NCBI RefSeq assembly: GCF_029211325.2
Contig: NZ_CP135996.1
Location: 1,426,001-1,490,000 of the forward strand
Origin: Caproicibacterium argilliputei
Lineage (GTDB): Bacteria > Bacillota > Clostridia > Oscillospirales > Acutalibacteraceae
DNA: 64,000 bases
Reading direction: 5' to 3'
The position numbers were made by a program, and so were the translations under genes. The notes under the pieces are model-generated. The model did not search any database, was not told the origin of the DNA, and was given only the letters and a program-made list of their open reading frames with translations. Positions 8,415-19,456 of the stretch are shown one piece after another. Position 1 is the first letter of the stretch, and every line of letters starts with the position of its first letter.

Positions 8415-10379
8415 ATGGACTTTCAACTAGTTTCGCCATATTCTGCTACCGGCGACCAGCCACAGGCCATCAATCAATTGGTACACGGGCTGCAAAGCGG
8501 CTGCAAGGAGCAGGTCTTGAAGGGGGTTACCGGCTCCGGCAAAACCTTTACCATGGCCAATGTGATTGCCCAAGCCAACCGGCCAACACTGGTTTTGGCG
8601 CACAACAAAACGTTGGCAGCACAACTCTGCTCAGAATTTCGCGCATTCTTTCCGAACAATGCGGTGGAGTACTTTGTTTCCTATTACGATTACTACCAGC
8701 CGGAAGCCTATATTGCGCAGACAGATACCTACATTGAAAAGGATTCTGCCATCAATGACGAAATTGACAAATTGCGGCATTCGGCAACGTCTGCGCTGTC
8801 AGAGCGCCGCGATGTGATTATCGTGGCAAGCGTCAGCTGCATTTACTCGCTGGGCGACCCAATCGATTACCGCAGCATGGTCATTTCTCTGCGGCCGGGT
8901 ATGGAAAAAGAACGAGACGAGCTTCTTAAAAAGCTGGTGGAACTGCAGTATGAGCGCAACGACCTGGAACTTTCCCGAAACAAATTCCGTGCGCGGGGAG
9001 ATGTGGTCGAAATTTTCCCGTCTTATTCCAATGACACAGTTATTCGAATTGAATTTTTTGGCGATGAGATTGACCGCATCAGTGAACTGAACGCTCTGAC
9101 CGGCGAGCTAAAGGCGGATTTAAAGCATATTGCTATTTATCCTGCTTCGCATTATATTGTCCCACGTGACAAAATGCTGCGGGCTTTGACGGAAATTGAA
9201 GCGGAAATGAAGGAACGCGTCAAGTTTTTTGAGGAACGCGGCAAACTGATTGAAGCACAGCGCATTCGGGAACGAACCACTTACGATATGGAAATGCTGC
9301 AGGAAATCGGCTTCTGCAAGGGAATCGAGAACTATTCCCGCGTGATGTCAGGCAGACCAGCAGGCAGTGCGCCGTTTACACTACTGGACTATTTTCCGGA
9401 AGATTTTCTGCTGTTTGTAGATGAGTCTCACGTCACGCTACCGCAGGTGGGCGGTATGTACGGCGGTGACCGTGCGCGCAAAAAGAATCTGATTGATTAC
9501 GGGTTTCGTCTGCCGAGCGCTTACGATAACCGCCCTTTGAATTTTGAAGAGTTTTACCACCATATTCGGCAGGTCATTTTCGTCAGCGCAACACCAGGAA
9601 ACATGGAACTGCAAAAAGCGGCGCAGGTTGTGGAGCAGGTCATTCGCCCGACCGGTCTGCTGGATCCGGAAATTGACGTCAAACCAACAGAAGGGCAGAT
9701 TGACGACCTGATATCTGAAATTAACCAGCGCACTGCAAAAAAGCAGCGCGTGCTGGTTACAACGCTCACCAAGAAAATGGCGGAAGACCTGACTGCTTAT
9801 CTGGAAAACATGGGTATTCGGGTGCGTTATATGCACCATGACATCGATACGGTGGAGCGGCAGGAAATTATCCGGGATTTGCGACTGGGTGAGTTTGATG
9901 TTCTGGTCGGCATCAACCTGTTGCGGGAAGGTTTGGATATCCCGGAGGTCAGTCTGGTTGCCATTCTCGATGCAGACAAAGAGGGCTTTTTGCGCAGCGA
10001 ACGCAGCCTGATTCAGACCATCGGGCGCGCGGCACGAAACGCAGAAGGGCACGTCATCATGTACGCAGACACGGTTACCCCCAGCATGGAGGCTGCCATC
10101 CGCGAAACCAACCGCCGCCGCTCCCTGCAGCAGGCTTACAACACCGCGCATGGTATTACGCCCAAAACCATTACTAAAAAAGTTGCCGATGTTCTCGAAA
10201 TTTCTTCCAACAAAGAAGAAAAGAAAGGCCGTAAGCAGAAAAAGCGTCTGTCACCAATTGAACGTGAACAGGAGATTCAGCGCTTGACGAAGGAAATGCA
10301 GGCAGCTGCCAAGCAGCTGGAATTTGAACGTGCGGCCTCTCTGCGTGACCGCATTGCAGACTTAAAGAAGGGGAAATAA
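8415..10379 (+). CDS. uvrB: Excinuclease ABC subunit B
   Basis: UvrB is the damage-verifying helicase-like subunit of nucleotide excision repair. The 654-residue product has Walker A GVTGSGKT at about residue 40, the [11 protein letters not shown] beta-hairpin that clamps DNA, DESH, SATPG, the helicase C-terminal motifs ([35 protein letters not shown]) and a C-terminal UVR domain ([27 protein letters not shown]) that contacts UvrC. The gene lies 3 bp after radC and 2 bp before uvrA. Confidence 0.98.
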   Translation: MDFQLVSPYSATGDQPQAINQLVHGLQSGCKEQVLKGVTGSGKTFTMANVIAQANRPTLVLAHNKTLAAQLCSEFRAFFPNNAVEYFVSYYDYYQPEAYIAQTDTYIEKDSAINDEIDKLRHSATSALSERRDVIIVASVSCIYSLGDPIDYRSMVISLRPGMEKERDELLKKLVELQYERNDLELSRNKFRARGDVVEIFPSYSNDTVIRIEFFGDEIDRISELNALTGELKADLKHIAIYPASHYIVPRDKMLRALTEIEAEMKERVKFFEERGKLIEAQRIRERTTYDMEMLQEIGFCKGIENYSRVMSGRPAGSAPFTLLDYFPEDFLLFVDESHVTLPQVGGMYGGDRARKKNLIDYGFRLPSAYDNRPLNFEEFYHHIRQVIFVSATPGNMELQKAAQVVEQVIRPTGLLDPEIDVKPTEGQIDDLISEINQRTAKKQRVLVTTLTKKMAEDLTAYLENMGIRVRYMHHDIDTVERQEIIRDLRLGEFDVLVGINLLREGLDIPEVSLVAILDADKEGFLRSERSLIQTIGRAARNAEGHVIMYADTVTPSMEAAIRETNRRRSLQQAYNTAHGITPKTITKKVADVLEISSNKEEKKGRKQKKRLSPIEREQEIQRLTKEMQAAAKQLEFERAASLRDRIADLKKGK

Positions 10380-10381
10380 CG

Positions 10382-13222
10382 ATGCCGTCGAAAAATATTT
10401 TTATCAAGGGTGCCAGAGAACACAACCTGAAAAATATTGATTTGGAAATTCCGCGTGATAAGCTGATTGTTTTCACCGGCCTTTCCGGTTCAGGGAAAAG
10501 CAGCCTTGCTTTTGATACGATCTATGCGGAAGGGCAGCGCCGCTACATGGAGTCCCTTTCTTCCTATGCGCGCCAGTTTCTCGGTCAGATGGAAAAGCCG
10601 GATGTGGATTATATTGAAGGACTTTCTCCGGCGATTTCTATTGACCAGAAAACCACCTCTAAAAATCCACGTTCCACAGTGGGCACTGTTACGGAAATCT
10701 ACGACTACCTGCGGCTGCTGTACGCACGTGTCGGCGTGCCGCACTGCCCGGTCTGCGGGCGTGTCATTGAGCAGCAGACCATTGACCAGATTGTAGACCA
10801 GGTTATGACGCTGCCGCAAAAAACGAAAATTCAAATTTTGGCGCCAGTCGTGCGCGCACGCAAGGGAACCCACGCAAAAGAGTTTGAGGCAGCACGAAAA
10901 AGCGGATTTGTCCGTGCACGGGTAGATGGAATTCTGTATGACCTTTCGGAAAAAATTGAACTGGAGAAAAACAAAAAACACACCATTGAAATTGTCGTGG
11001 ACCGTCTGATTGTCAAAGAGGACATCCGCTCCCGTCTGGCAGACAGCATCGAAACGGCTGCTTCTCTGACTGGCGGTATATTGGTTGTCAGTCCGGCTGG
11101 GCAAGAGGATATCCTCTTCAGCCAGAACTACGCTTGCCCAGAACACGGCTTGGGCGTAGAGGAACTCAGCCCGCAGATGTTTTCCTTTAATAATCCGGTG
11201 GGCGCGTGTTCCAAATGCACGGGCTTAGGCGTATTCATGAAAATCGATCCGGATCTGATTCTGCCGGACAAATCGCTCAGCATCCGAAAAGGCGGTGTCA
11301 AAGGCGGCGGCTGGGCCATGGAGGGCAGCACGATTGCTGCCATGTATATGAAAGGGCTGTCAAAGCACTATCATTTTTCCTTGGAAACGCCTATTGGGGA
11401 TCTGCCGCCGGAAATTATCGACATCATCCTGTATGGCACAAAAGGAGAAAAGATTGAGGTTGAGCGTTCAAATGGGTTCAGTACGAACCGCTACCAAACC
11501 ATTTTTGAAGGCGTCATCAACAATCTGGAGCGCCGCTTCCACGAAACTTCAAGCAATTGGATTAAAGAAGAAATTGAATCCTATATGAGCGCCATTCCCT
11601 GTGATGCCTGCCATGGGAAGCGGCTGAATCCCATGAGCCTTGCGGTCACAGTTGGGGAGAAGAACATTGCGGATTTCTGCAGCCTTTCCGTGGTACAGGC
11701 GCTGGACTTTCTGGATAAGTTGGAGCTGACCGGCCGCAACGCGGTAATTGCAAAGCCGATTTTAAAAGAAATCCGTTCCCGCTTGGGCTTTCTGAAAAGC
11801 GTGGGGCTGGGATATTTGACGCTTGCGCGTTCTGCCGGCACGCTTTCCGGCGGAGAGAGTCAGCGAATCCGTCTGGCAACACAAATCGGTTCTTCGCTGA
11901 TGGGGGTTGTGTATATTCTGGACGAACCGAGCATCGGTCTGCACCAGCGTGACAATGACAAATTGCTCGCCACGCTCAAGCACCTGCGCGACCAGGGAAA
12001 CACCGTAATTGTCGTGGAGCACGATGAAGATACTATGCGTGCGGCTGACCACATTGTAGATATCGGCCCGGGCGCCGGTGTGCACGGCGGCGAAGTGGTG
12101 TTTAACGGCACGCCTGCCGAAATTGTAAACTGCGAGGCTTCCATTACCGGGCAGTATCTAAGCGGCAGACGCCGCGTAGAAGTGCCTGCCGTGCGCAGAA
12201 CCGGCAACAGAAAGTCTCTGAAAATTATCGGTGCATCGCAAAACAATCTGAAAAATATCAATGTGAATATTCCTTTGGGGAAATTCGTCTGCATCACCGG
12301 TGTTTCCGGTTCCGGAAAATCCTCGCTGATTAACGAAATCCTTTATAAATATCTGGCGGCACAGCTGAACGGAGCCAAAACGCATCCCGGAAAATTTAAG
12401 GAAATCCGTGGGCTGTCCGAACTTGACAAAGTGATTCAGATCGACCAGAGTCCGATTGGTCGCACACCGCGTTCCAATCCCGCCACGTACACCGGTGTTT
12501 TTACAGATATTCGCAATCTGTATGCCAGTACGCAAGACGCGAAACTGCGTGGCTACACATCCGGCCGTTTTTCTTTCAATGTCAAGGGCGGGCGGTGTGA
12601 AGCTTGCGAAGGTGACGGCATCATTAAAATCGAAATGCATTTTCTTCCGGATATTTACGTACCATGCGATGTCTGCCATGGAAAGCGATACAACCGAGAG
12701 ACACTCGAAATCAAGTACAAAGGGAAATCTATTTACGATGTTCTGGAAATGACCGTAGAGGAAGGCGTGGAGTTTTTCAGCGCAATTCCACGCATTGCCC
12801 GCCGGCTGCAAACCCTGCAGGACGTTGGACTTGGTTATGTAAAAATTGGCCAGCCTGCCACAACGCTTTCCGGTGGAGAAGCGCAACGGGTCAAGCTGGC
12901 AGCGGAACTGAGTAAGCGTCCAACCGGTCGAACTATTTATATTCTGGACGAACCGACAACCGGTCTGCACATCGCCGATGTGCACAAACTCATTGAAGTT
13001 TTGCAAAAACTCGTAGACAACGGAAACACCGTGGTGGTCATTGAGCACAATCTGGACTTAATTAAAACAGCCGACTGGATTATTGATCTTGGCCCGGAGG
13101 GCGGCGATGCCGGCGGTACCATTCTGGCACAGGGAACACCGGAGCAGGTAGCCGAAGTAGAAGCTTCCTACACCGGGCAGTACCTGCGGCGTCTGCTGCC
13201 GTCCTGCAGGGAGTCCGACTAA
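10382..13222 (+). CDS. uvrA: Excinuclease ABC subunit A
   Basis: UvrA is the dimeric ABC-type ATPase that finds bulky DNA lesions and loads UvrB. The 946-residue length is normal. Two ABC modules are seen: Walker A GLSGSGKS near residue 32 with signature [12 protein letters not shown] and [13 protein letters not shown], then GVSGSGKS near 640 with [12 protein letters not shown] and [10 protein letters not shown]. Zinc-binding CPVC, CDAC and CEAC / CDVC pairs are in place. The stop overlaps the convergent sdaAA stop by 3-4 bases, so no terminator separates the two transcripts. Confidence 0.98.
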   Translation: MPSKNIFIKGAREHNLKNIDLEIPRDKLIVFTGLSGSGKSSLAFDTIYAEGQRRYMESLSSYARQFLGQMEKPDVDYIEGLSPAISIDQKTTSKNPRSTVGTVTEIYDYLRLLYARVGVPHCPVCGRVIEQQTIDQIVDQVMTLPQKTKIQILAPVVRARKGTHAKEFEAARKSGFVRARVDGILYDLSEKIELEKNKKHTIEIVVDRLIVKEDIRSRLADSIETAASLTGGILVVSPAGQEDILFSQNYACPEHGLGVEELSPQMFSFNNPVGACSKCTGLGVFMKIDPDLILPDKSLSIRKGGVKGGGWAMEGSTIAAMYMKGLSKHYHFSLETPIGDLPPEIIDIILYGTKGEKIEVERSNGFSTNRYQTIFEGVINNLERRFHETSSNWIKEEIESYMSAIPCDACHGKRLNPMSLAVTVGEKNIADFCSLSVVQALDFLDKLELTGRNAVIAKPILKEIRSRLGFLKSVGLGYLTLARSAGTLSGGESQRIRLATQIGSSLMGVVYILDEPSIGLHQRDNDKLLATLKHLRDQGNTVIVVEHDEDTMRAADHIVDIGPGAGVHGGEVVFNGTPAEIVNCEASITGQYLSGRRRVEVPAVRRTGNRKSLKIIGASQNNLKNINVNIPLGKFVCITGVSGSGKSSLINEILYKYLAAQLNGAKTHPGKFKEIRGLSELDKVIQIDQSPIGRTPRSNPATYTGVFTDIRNLYASTQDAKLRGYTSGRFSFNVKGGRCEACEGDGIIKIEMHFLPDIYVPCDVCHGKRYNRETLEIKYKGKSIYDVLEMTVEEGVEFFSAIPRIARRLQTLQDVGLGYVKIGQPATTLSGGEAQRVKLAAELSKRPTGRTIYILDEPTTGLHIADVHKLIEVLQKLVDNGNTVVVIEHNLDLIKTADWIIDLGPEGGDAGGTILAQGTPEQVAEVEASYTGQYLRRLLPSCRESD

Positions 13223-14106
13223 AATGCAGCCAAACGCCGTTTTGCCAAATCTTTGGCGATTTTCTTTCCTGTTGGGGTGCCTGCCAATCCGCCACGACCC
13301 GTCTCTCGTAGATCGGAAGACATTTGGTCACCGACTTCGCCCATAGCATCAATCACCTCATCCACAGGAATGCGACAGACAACACCGGCAAGCGCCATAT
13401 TCGCCGCGCCAACCGCGTTCAGTGCGCCCACCACGTTTCGCTGCACACAGGGCACTTCCACCAAACCTGCAACCGGATCGCATACCAAGCCAAGCAAGTT
13501 ACTGAGCGCCATTGCACAGGCATCTGCGCTCATTTCTGGGGTGCCGCCCCACAGCGCGGTCAGCGCTGCCGCAGCCATCGCGGAAGCGGTGCCGATTTCT
13601 GCCTGGCATCCGCCGGACGCACCGGCAATGGAGGCACGTTGCGCAATGACTTGCCCGAAACCGGCAGCAACGTAAAGAGACTGAATGACTGCGTCATCCG
13701 TGCACTTCTGCCTGCGCACCAGTGGGATGAAAACCGCGGGCAAAACACCGCAGGAACCGGCGGTCGGCGTTGCGACAATGCGCTTCATGCAGGCGTTGCA
13801 CTCACCAATTTTCAGGGCTTCCGCGACAATTTCGTTCAAGAAGGTATCACCAATTAGTTTTCCTGTATGCATCGCTTCGGCTACTTTGGCGCTGTCTCCG
13901 CCGACTAATCCGCTGTGAGAGCGGTCAGCCGCACAGTAAGCCGCGCTGGTTTCCTTCATAACCTCCCACAGGTGCTGCATCTCATGCAGAGATGCTTCTT
14001 CGCTGCTGTGCTGCGCGGAAGCATCATTCAGCAGGATAGATTTCCAAAGTGGCAGTTTCTTTTCGCTTGCGTCCCGCAGCATCTGTTTTACCGAATCATA
14101 TGCCAT
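13219..14106 (-). CDS. sdaAA: L-serine dehydratase, iron-sulfur type, alpha subunit
   Basis: SdaAA with SdaAB forms the oxygen-sensitive [4Fe-4S] enzyme that deaminates L-serine to pyruvate and ammonia. The 295-residue subunit has cluster-binding cysteine contexts [19 protein letters not shown] and [19 protein letters not shown], and ends in the family pattern [19 protein letters not shown]. The ATG at 14106 shares its A with the sdaAB stop (TAATG), so the two are translationally coupled. The 3' end overlaps the end of uvrA. Confidence 0.96.
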   Translation of the reverse strand: MAYDSVKQMLRDASEKKLPLWKSILLNDASAQHSSEEASLHEMQHLWEVMKETSAAYCAADRSHSGLVGGDSAKVAEAMHTGKLIGDTFLNEIVAEALKIGECNACMKRIVATPTAGSCGVLPAVFIPLVRRQKCTDDAVIQSLYVAAGFGQVIAQRASIAGASGGCQAEIGTASAMAAAALTALWGGTPEMSADACAMALSNLLGLVCDPVAGLVEVPCVQRNVVGALNAVGAANMALAGVVCRIPVDEVIDAMGEVGDQMSSDLRETGRGGLAGTPTGKKIAKDLAKRRLAAF

Positions 14107-14774
14107 TACGTTTCGTCCTCCACATTCATATAGGATACTTTAATGATTCCGTCCAGGGTCATCAGCCAATCCACCAGATCCGACGGAATGGGCTGGTCAC
14201 ACTCCACAACCATGACCGCGTAGCCGCCCTGCACGTTTCGGTACAGCTGCATGGTTGCAATATTGACATTGCGCTGTGCTAAAATGGTGGCAACCTGTGC
14301 GACGTGTCCCGGCTGGTCCAGATTATGCACAACCAGCGTGTTGCAGTCTCCTGAAAAGTTGGTATCAATTCCGTCAATTCTGCACACGCGGATGCGTCCG
14401 CCGCCCAGAGAAGCTGCCTCGATTTCAAGCGTGCGCCCATCGCCGGACGCAACGGTCAGAACAGCGGTATTGGGATGAGCACCTCGAAGATTGACCGTTT
14501 CAAATGAAAACGTCAGTCCCTGCTCTTTTGCAACCGCAAAACTGTTTGGAATCCGTTCGTCGTCCGGGTGCATCCCCAACAGACCTGCAACAATGGCGCG
14601 GTCCGTACCATGACCTGCACCGGTGCTTGCGAAAGAGCCGTGCAGTTTAATGTCTGCCTTTTTCGGCGCAATGCCAAGCAGGCGGCGGGTGACCAGCCCG
14701 ATTTTTACCGCACCTGCTGTGTGTGAGCTGGATGGTCCAATCATGACGGGACCTAATATATCGAAAAGCTTCAT
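14106..14774 (-). CDS. sdaAB: L-serine dehydratase, iron-sulfur type, beta subunit
   Basis: The 222-residue beta subunit has the domain start FDILGPVMIGPSSSHTAGAVKIG, which contains the PSSSHT motif, the GSFASTGAGHGTDRAIVAGLLG stretch, and a C-terminal ACT domain (about 150-222: LVVHNLDQPGHVAQVATILAQ). It is the first gene of a two-gene operon with sdaAA. The start is the ATG at 14774 after a GGAAGG site. Confidence 0.95.
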   Translation of the reverse strand: MKLFDILGPVMIGPSSSHTAGAVKIGLVTRRLLGIAPKKADIKLHGSFASTGAGHGTDRAIVAGLLGMHPDDERIPNSFAVAKEQGLTFSFETVNLRGAHPNTAVLTVASGDGRTLEIEAASLGGGRIRVCRIDGIDTNFSGDCNTLVVHNLDQPGHVAQVATILAQRNVNIATMQLYRNVQGGYAVMVVECDQPIPSDLVDWLMTLDGIIKVSYMNVEDET

Positions 14775-14816
14775 CGTGTGTTTCCTTCCTTGCAGCGAAC
14801 CTGATTGTTTCTTTTC

Positions 14817-14846
14817 ACTTTACACTGCCGCGTGCGCTTTTGTCAA
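14817..14846 (-). promoter_or_regulatory. Promoter of sdaAB-sdaAA
   Basis: Read on the minus strand: TTGACA (14841-14846), an 18-base spacer, then TAAAGT (14817-14822). It lies about 45 bases before the sdaAB start. Confidence 0.6.
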
Positions 14847-14898
14847 CCAAGGGACGGAGATACCGAAAAAAGTAACAAAATTTGCCGGATAATTTTGC

Positions 14899-14927
14899 TT
14901 GAAAGCCGGTTACATTTCTGTTATGAT
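14899..14927 (+). promoter_or_regulatory. Promoter of the secreted lysozyme-like gene
   Basis: TTGAAA (14899-14904), 17-base spacer, TATGAT (14922-14927). The leader to the ATG at 15010 is about 75 bases, ending in a GGAGG site. The promoter stands back to back with that of sdaAB. Confidence 0.65.
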
Positions 14928-15009
14928 TTAATATGTTTAAAAAATGGCAAAGACGATTCCAGCACGCCGTATTCGGCTGTGCTGACGATATTCTTCCTGG
15001 AGGGGTTTC

Positions 15010-17643
15010 ATGAAATACTTTTCCAAATCGACCACCTGTATTCTGGCGGTTTTGCTTGCCGCTTCTGTTTGCTGTACCGCGGCAGCACCTGCCTTTGCTG
15101 CGGATGAGGGGACAAGCACCGCTTCCTACACCACCTCAGAAACAGCTGACAGCCTTCGGCAGACGTCCGCCTCTGCTGTTACCAGTGTCAAAGTGCATTC
15201 CAACGGCAAAGATCTGGATGTTACCACTGACCCTAACACCGTTTTGGAACTTCCGCGGCTGAGCATCCTGACCTTTACCGTAAAAAGCACCCGGGCGGTC
15301 AATTACACCGCCGGTACCGGTTCGGTAGCACGTACCGGCACTTTAACCGCCTATAATGCTTCCACCAAAGAATCTACATACAACGTAACGGCCATTGGGG
15401 CATTGGGAACTTCCAGTGGGCTGTATCTGGATGGCAAAAAGATTTTTTCCATCAAGGTCGGGCACACGCCGTTTGTGTGTGATACAACCATGCCGGTTAC
15501 CAAAACCATTGGGGAAAACTACACATTTAAAGTGACAGCTGAAAATAGCGCAGATGCCATCAGTTTCCACGTTGGCAACGGTTCTCTTGCCGCAACTGCC
15601 GCATTGCCTGTCCGCACAGAAAGCGGAAAAAAAGCCTATTACTTTAAATTAACTGCCGTCAAGGAAGGCCGAACCGGCGTTTACGTCACTGTAAACGGCA
15701 CTGCTTATTATTCCTTTGATATCATTGTCCATGCAAAAGAAAGTTCTGAAAAGTCGGCCTTTACCTGTTCTCCTTCTACAGACGTTACTAAAACGGTTGG
15801 TGAAACATACACATTTCAGGTGACAGCCGGAAGCACCGCAGACAGCCTAACCTTTAACGCAGGAAATGGCAGCGTCCTTTCCACCTTCGCCGCAGCGCCG
15901 AGCGTCAGCAATGGAAAAAAAGTTTACACGTTTCGCATAACCGCCCTGAAAGCAGGCAAAACAGGCATTTATGTCGTTCAAAACAGCGGAACGCCCACAC
16001 ACGTCTTTGATGTCACCGTGCAGGACAAAGCCAAAGACGACAGCAACACCGATAAAAAATATGCTGTCTTAACGGGTGACAATGTGAATCTGCGCAGCGG
16101 TCCGGGGACTTCTTACGATGTTGTGGACAACTTGGCCAAAGGCGCTGTCTTTCAGGTTTTGGACACCAGCAACAGTGAATGGACCAAAGTGACCACCAGC
16201 AGCGGCCAAATCGGCTATGTTTCCACGCAGTATCTGCAGTTCACCTCCACGCCGGGCAGCAGCGCCTCGCAGTTGTCCATCAGCAAAGCATCCGGCACTT
16301 TTGCAGCGGGCAAGTCTATGTTTATTTCCGCAACTGTAAAACCGACCGGCAGTTATGTAACCTGGACTTCATCCGATGAAAAAATTGCAAAAGTCAAAGC
16401 AGATGGAAATTACTGCTATATTCTCGGCGTATCATCCGGCACAGCAACCATCAAAGCTGCATCCGGCGGCATCAGCACCTCCTGTACGGTTACGGTCACT
16501 GCGGCTGATCCGGTTCGCTTTACATACGCCTCACCAAACGTTGTAACTGCCGGACAGGACGTTGTACTCTATGCGACAACAGATCCTTCACGCACCGGTG
16601 TGCAGTTCCAGCTTGACGGCAAAACCTATCCTGCGGACTATATTCGCACGGACAGTACAAATGGTGTTTCTACAAAAGTCTGGAAAGCAACTGTTTCCGG
16701 CTTGGCACAGGGAACCTTCTCCTATACCGCTGTCAGCAAAACAACCGGCAGCTATTCCACAGCCGGAGTCAGCGGGGATATTTTTGTGACTGCCGCGAAG
16801 GACTACGCAACAACAACACAGGAAAATCATCGTGCAAGCGAAGATATGCTCAACTTCCTGTCCGCGAAGGAAGGATACTATGCCTCTCCATACCGGGATA
16901 CACTGACCACAGACCAGATTCCAACCACCGGATACGGTATGGTTCTATATGACGGCGATGTTTTTTACAATGATATGAGTGAAACCGAAGCATGGGCCTG
17001 CATGGTAAACGATATCAATAAATCCAGCTACACTTCCGCAGTCAATTCGCTCAGAAGCAAAAATAATTTGTGGATGTCACAAAGTCAGGCGGACGCCTTA
17101 ATCAGCTTTGCATACAATGTCGGCAGCAGTTATTTTGCAGACATGAGCACCTCCTGCACTTTCCGGGACGTCATGTTGAACGCGGTGGTTCCGCCGACGG
17201 ACGCATCAGCTTCCAAGGCATACCGGGCCAGACTGACCGGTGACTCCGTCCTTTACACCGCAGCCAGCGGCGGGAGCAGTCTCGGCACCGTTTCATCCGG
17301 TACTGTGGTACAGGTCATCGGTGTTTCTGACGGTTCCAAGTACAATCAGCAGCACAAGAATGTTTGGTATCAGGTGCAGGCAAATGGCAAAACCGGCTGG
17401 ATGAGCGCTGCGTATGTACATATTGATGACAGTTACAATTTGAAGCATGACTTAATTTACACCAATGCGGATGTTTTCGGTTCGCAGATGGCTCGTTGGT
17501 GCATGGCAGGGGGCAGCCCGATTTCCGGCTTGCTGTATCGCCGCATCCAGGAAGCCAATATGTATAATTACAACGACTATAATACGGATTTGACTTACGC
17601 GAAAAGCAATCCGTATGGTTACACATTGCCTTCGCTCTCTTAA
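15010..17643 (+). CDS. Secreted multidomain GH24 lysozyme-like protein with SH3 domains
   Basis: An 877-residue exported protein. A signal peptide (residues 1-30: charged start, hydrophobic core, APAFA cleavage context) is followed by three tandem Ig-like repeats of about 90 residues (roughly 55-155, 155-250 and 250-345; the last two share VTKT-GE-YTF-VTA). Next are an SH3b domain (about 351-411, NVNLRSGPGTSYDVV), a Big_2-type domain (about 421-497, WTSSDEKIAKV) and another beta domain (501-594). The GH24 lysozyme fold starts near 604, with Glu621, Asp630 nine residues later as in T4 lysozyme, and Thr639/640 in PTTGYG. A second SH3b (about 737-807) interrupts the fold. Its conserved end (GLLYRRIQEANMY, near 845) follows. 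It probably cuts the organism's own or a competitor's peptidoglycan. No sortase or LysM anchor is seen. Confidence 0.88.
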   Translation: MKYFSKSTTCILAVLLAASVCCTAAAPAFAADEGTSTASYTTSETADSLRQTSASAVTSVKVHSNGKDLDVTTDPNTVLELPRLSILTFTVKSTRAVNYTAGTGSVARTGTLTAYNASTKESTYNVTAIGALGTSSGLYLDGKKIFSIKVGHTPFVCDTTMPVTKTIGENYTFKVTAENSADAISFHVGNGSLAATAALPVRTESGKKAYYFKLTAVKEGRTGVYVTVNGTAYYSFDIIVHAKESSEKSAFTCSPSTDVTKTVGETYTFQVTAGSTADSLTFNAGNGSVLSTFAAAPSVSNGKKVYTFRITALKAGKTGIYVVQNSGTPTHVFDVTVQDKAKDDSNTDKKYAVLTGDNVNLRSGPGTSYDVVDNLAKGAVFQVLDTSNSEWTKVTTSSGQIGYVSTQYLQFTSTPGSSASQLSISKASGTFAAGKSMFISATVKPTGSYVTWTSSDEKIAKVKADGNYCYILGVSSGTATIKAASGGISTSCTVTVTAADPVRFTYASPNVVTAGQDVVLYATTDPSRTGVQFQLDGKTYPADYIRTDSTNGVSTKVWKATVSGLAQGTFSYTAVSKTTGSYSTAGVSGDIFVTAAKDYATTTQENHRASEDMLNFLSAKEGYYASPYRDTLTTDQIPTTGYGMVLYDGDVFYNDMSETEAWACMVNDINKSSYTSAVNSLRSKNNLWMSQSQADALISFAYNVGSSYFADMSTSCTFRDVMLNAVVPPTDASASKAYRARLTGDSVLYTAASGGSSLGTVSSGTVVQVIGVSDGSKYNQQHKNVWYQVQANGKTGWMSAAYVHIDDSYNLKHDLIYTNADVFGSQMARWCMAGGSPISGLLYRRIQEANMYNYNDYNTDLTYAKSNPYGYTLPSLS

Positions 17644-17654
17644 CCGAAAGTAAT

Positions 17655-17705
17655 AAGCAGCAGAACTGCGCATCTCTTCATCAGGTGTGCGGTTCTGCTG
17701 CTTTT
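17655..17705. terminator. Bidirectional rho-independent terminator
   Basis: AAGCAGCAGAACTGCGCA pairs with TGTGCGGTTCTGCTGCTT around a short loop, with A-run and T-run flanks. It lies between the convergent lysozyme-like gene and comM. Confidence 0.85.
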
Positions 17706-17718
17706 AGTATTCCGACCG

Positions 17719-19251
17719 CTATCGGCGGCGCTCCCAGTATTTTCGGTCTAAACTGCGGTACTGCACAGATTCGGCGGCGTGTTCCGCCTCAATATCTGTA
17801 GAACCGGCTAAGTCTGCAATCGTTCTGGCAACTTTCAGCACACGGTCATATGCGCGAGCGGAAAGTCCCAATTTTTCAAATGCAGCCTTCAGCAATTCTT
17901 TGCCTGCGGGAGAAAGACGGCAGGCATCATTCAGAAGATCCGGCGTGATGCGCGCATTGCAGGTAATTGGCGTACCCCGAAAACGTTCATTTTGAATTTC
18001 GCGTGCTGCATTCACACGTTTGCGGATCTCTGAACTGGGTTCGGCTTTTTGCACACCGGAAAGCGATTCAAAATTGACCGGCGGCACTTCTATGTGCAGA
18101 TCGAGTCGGTCCAGCAGGGGACCGCTGACGCGGCTTAAGTACCTGCTCACCTGATCCGGTCTGCAAGTACAGGGATGTGTGGGATGCCCGAAATAACCAC
18201 AAGGGCATGGATTCATCGCAGCCACAAGCATGACAGAGCAGGGATATGTGACCGTGCCGCTGACACGGGAAATGGTCACAACGCCGTCCTCAATCGGCTG
18301 ACGCAGCACTTCCATGGTGTTCCTTGAGAATTCAGGAAGCTCATCCAGAAAGAGAACCCCGTTATGTGCCAAAGACAATTCACCGGGGCGCGGCATAGAG
18401 CCACCGCCAGACAGACCGGACGGGGAAATCGTGTGGTGTGGTGCCCGGAAAGGTCGCACGCTGACCAGAGAAGTGTCACTGGGCAGTGCTCCGGCTATGG
18501 AATGAATTTTCGTCGTTTCCATCCGCTCCCGCAGCGTCATATCCGGCAAAATAGAGGGGAGACGCTTGGCAAGCATACTTTTGCCGGAGCCGGGCGGGCC
18601 AATTAAAAGTACGTTGTGCCCGCCTGCTGCCGCAATTTCCAAGCCGCGCTTGGACTGTACTTGCCCACGGACATCCGCAAAGTCCAGTGTATGATCCAAT
18701 GCTTCGGGCGGCGCAGAAACCGGTTTTGCCGCTGTCAGCTGCTGATTCCCACACAAAAACGCTGTAACATCACGAACATTTTTTGCAGGAAAAACCTGAA
18801 TATTTTCGACTGCAGCTGCCTCCGCCGCGTTTTGCTCCGGAACAAAAATACGGGTAAATCCGTTCTCCTGCGCCCCAATAGTCATCGGCAGAATGCCGCG
18901 AACCGGACGCAGATCGCCATTCAGCGAAAGTTCCCCTAAAAACACGCTGCGACCCGGATCTTCGGTCAGCTGACCGGTTGCACGCAAAATGGTAATAAAA
19001 AGCGGCAAGTCATAAATTGGCCCCTCTTTGCGCTTGTCTGCCGGTGCAAAATTAACAGTCACCTTGCCCTCCGGAAAAGAAAAGCCGCAGTTTTTCATAG
19101 CAGAGCGCACTCGGTCTTTCGATTCTTTTACTGCCGCATCCGGCAGCCCCACCATATCAAAAGAGGGCAGTGCCCGGGTAATATCCGACTCGACCAAAAC
19201 CGGGAACGCTTCCATCCCATACAGTCCCATACTGTACACCTGCGTAACCAT
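17719..19251 (-). CDS. comM: YifB/ComM family Mg-chelatase-like ATPase
   Basis: The 510-residue AAA+ protein has an N-terminal Lon-protease-like fold (ALPSFDMVGLPDAAVKESKDRVRSA), Walker A GPPGSGKS, the Walker B region FLDELPEF, and a C-terminal Mg_chelatase_C domain ending in GLSARAYDRVLKVARTIADLAGS. CPCGYFGHPTHPCTC is the Cys-rich insert typical of the family. In Vibrio, ComM is a branch-migration helicase in natural transformation; the role in Clostridia is not established. The start is the ATG at 19251, six bases after AGGAGG; the frame is open to 19293. A minus-strand TATAAT lies near 19305-19312. Confidence 0.93.
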   Translation of the reverse strand: MVTQVYSMGLYGMEAFPVLVESDITRALPSFDMVGLPDAAVKESKDRVRSAMKNCGFSFPEGKVTVNFAPADKRKEGPIYDLPLFITILRATGQLTEDPGRSVFLGELSLNGDLRPVRGILPMTIGAQENGFTRIFVPEQNAAEAAAVENIQVFPAKNVRDVTAFLCGNQQLTAAKPVSAPPEALDHTLDFADVRGQVQSKRGLEIAAAGGHNVLLIGPPGSGKSMLAKRLPSILPDMTLRERMETTKIHSIAGALPSDTSLVSVRPFRAPHHTISPSGLSGGGSMPRPGELSLAHNGVLFLDELPEFSRNTMEVLRQPIEDGVVTISRVSGTVTYPCSVMLVAAMNPCPCGYFGHPTHPCTCRPDQVSRYLSRVSGPLLDRLDLHIEVPPVNFESLSGVQKAEPSSEIRKRVNAAREIQNERFRGTPITCNARITPDLLNDACRLSPAGKELLKAAFEKLGLSARAYDRVLKVARTIADLAGSTDIEAEHAAESVQYRSLDRKYWERRR

Positions 19252-19386
19252 GAAATTCCTCCTGCATATCCTCTGTTTTCCGCAATCTGCCATCGCGGTT
19301 CCTTATATTATACGACATTTTTCGGGAAGATGATACCAATTTTAAAATTTAATGAATCAATACCGGTCACAATCTTTTTTGCGCTA

Positions 19387-19415
19387 TTGACTTCCCAGAA
19401 TGTATGCGGTACAAT
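19387..19415 (+). promoter_or_regulatory. Promoter of the sigma-factor gene
   Basis: TTGACT (19387-19392), 17-base spacer, TACAAT (19410-19415). Transcription would begin near 19422, downstream of an in-frame ATG at 19418, so that ATG cannot be the start of the protein. Confidence 0.7.
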
Positions 19416-19456
19416 AAATGCTGAGTCAAAGACTGGGTAGGCTGAGGTGTTTTTGT

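Noticed and set aside
19418..19456. ATG at 19418 as sigma-factor start
   Set aside because: It lies two bases after the -10 box and before the expected transcript start.
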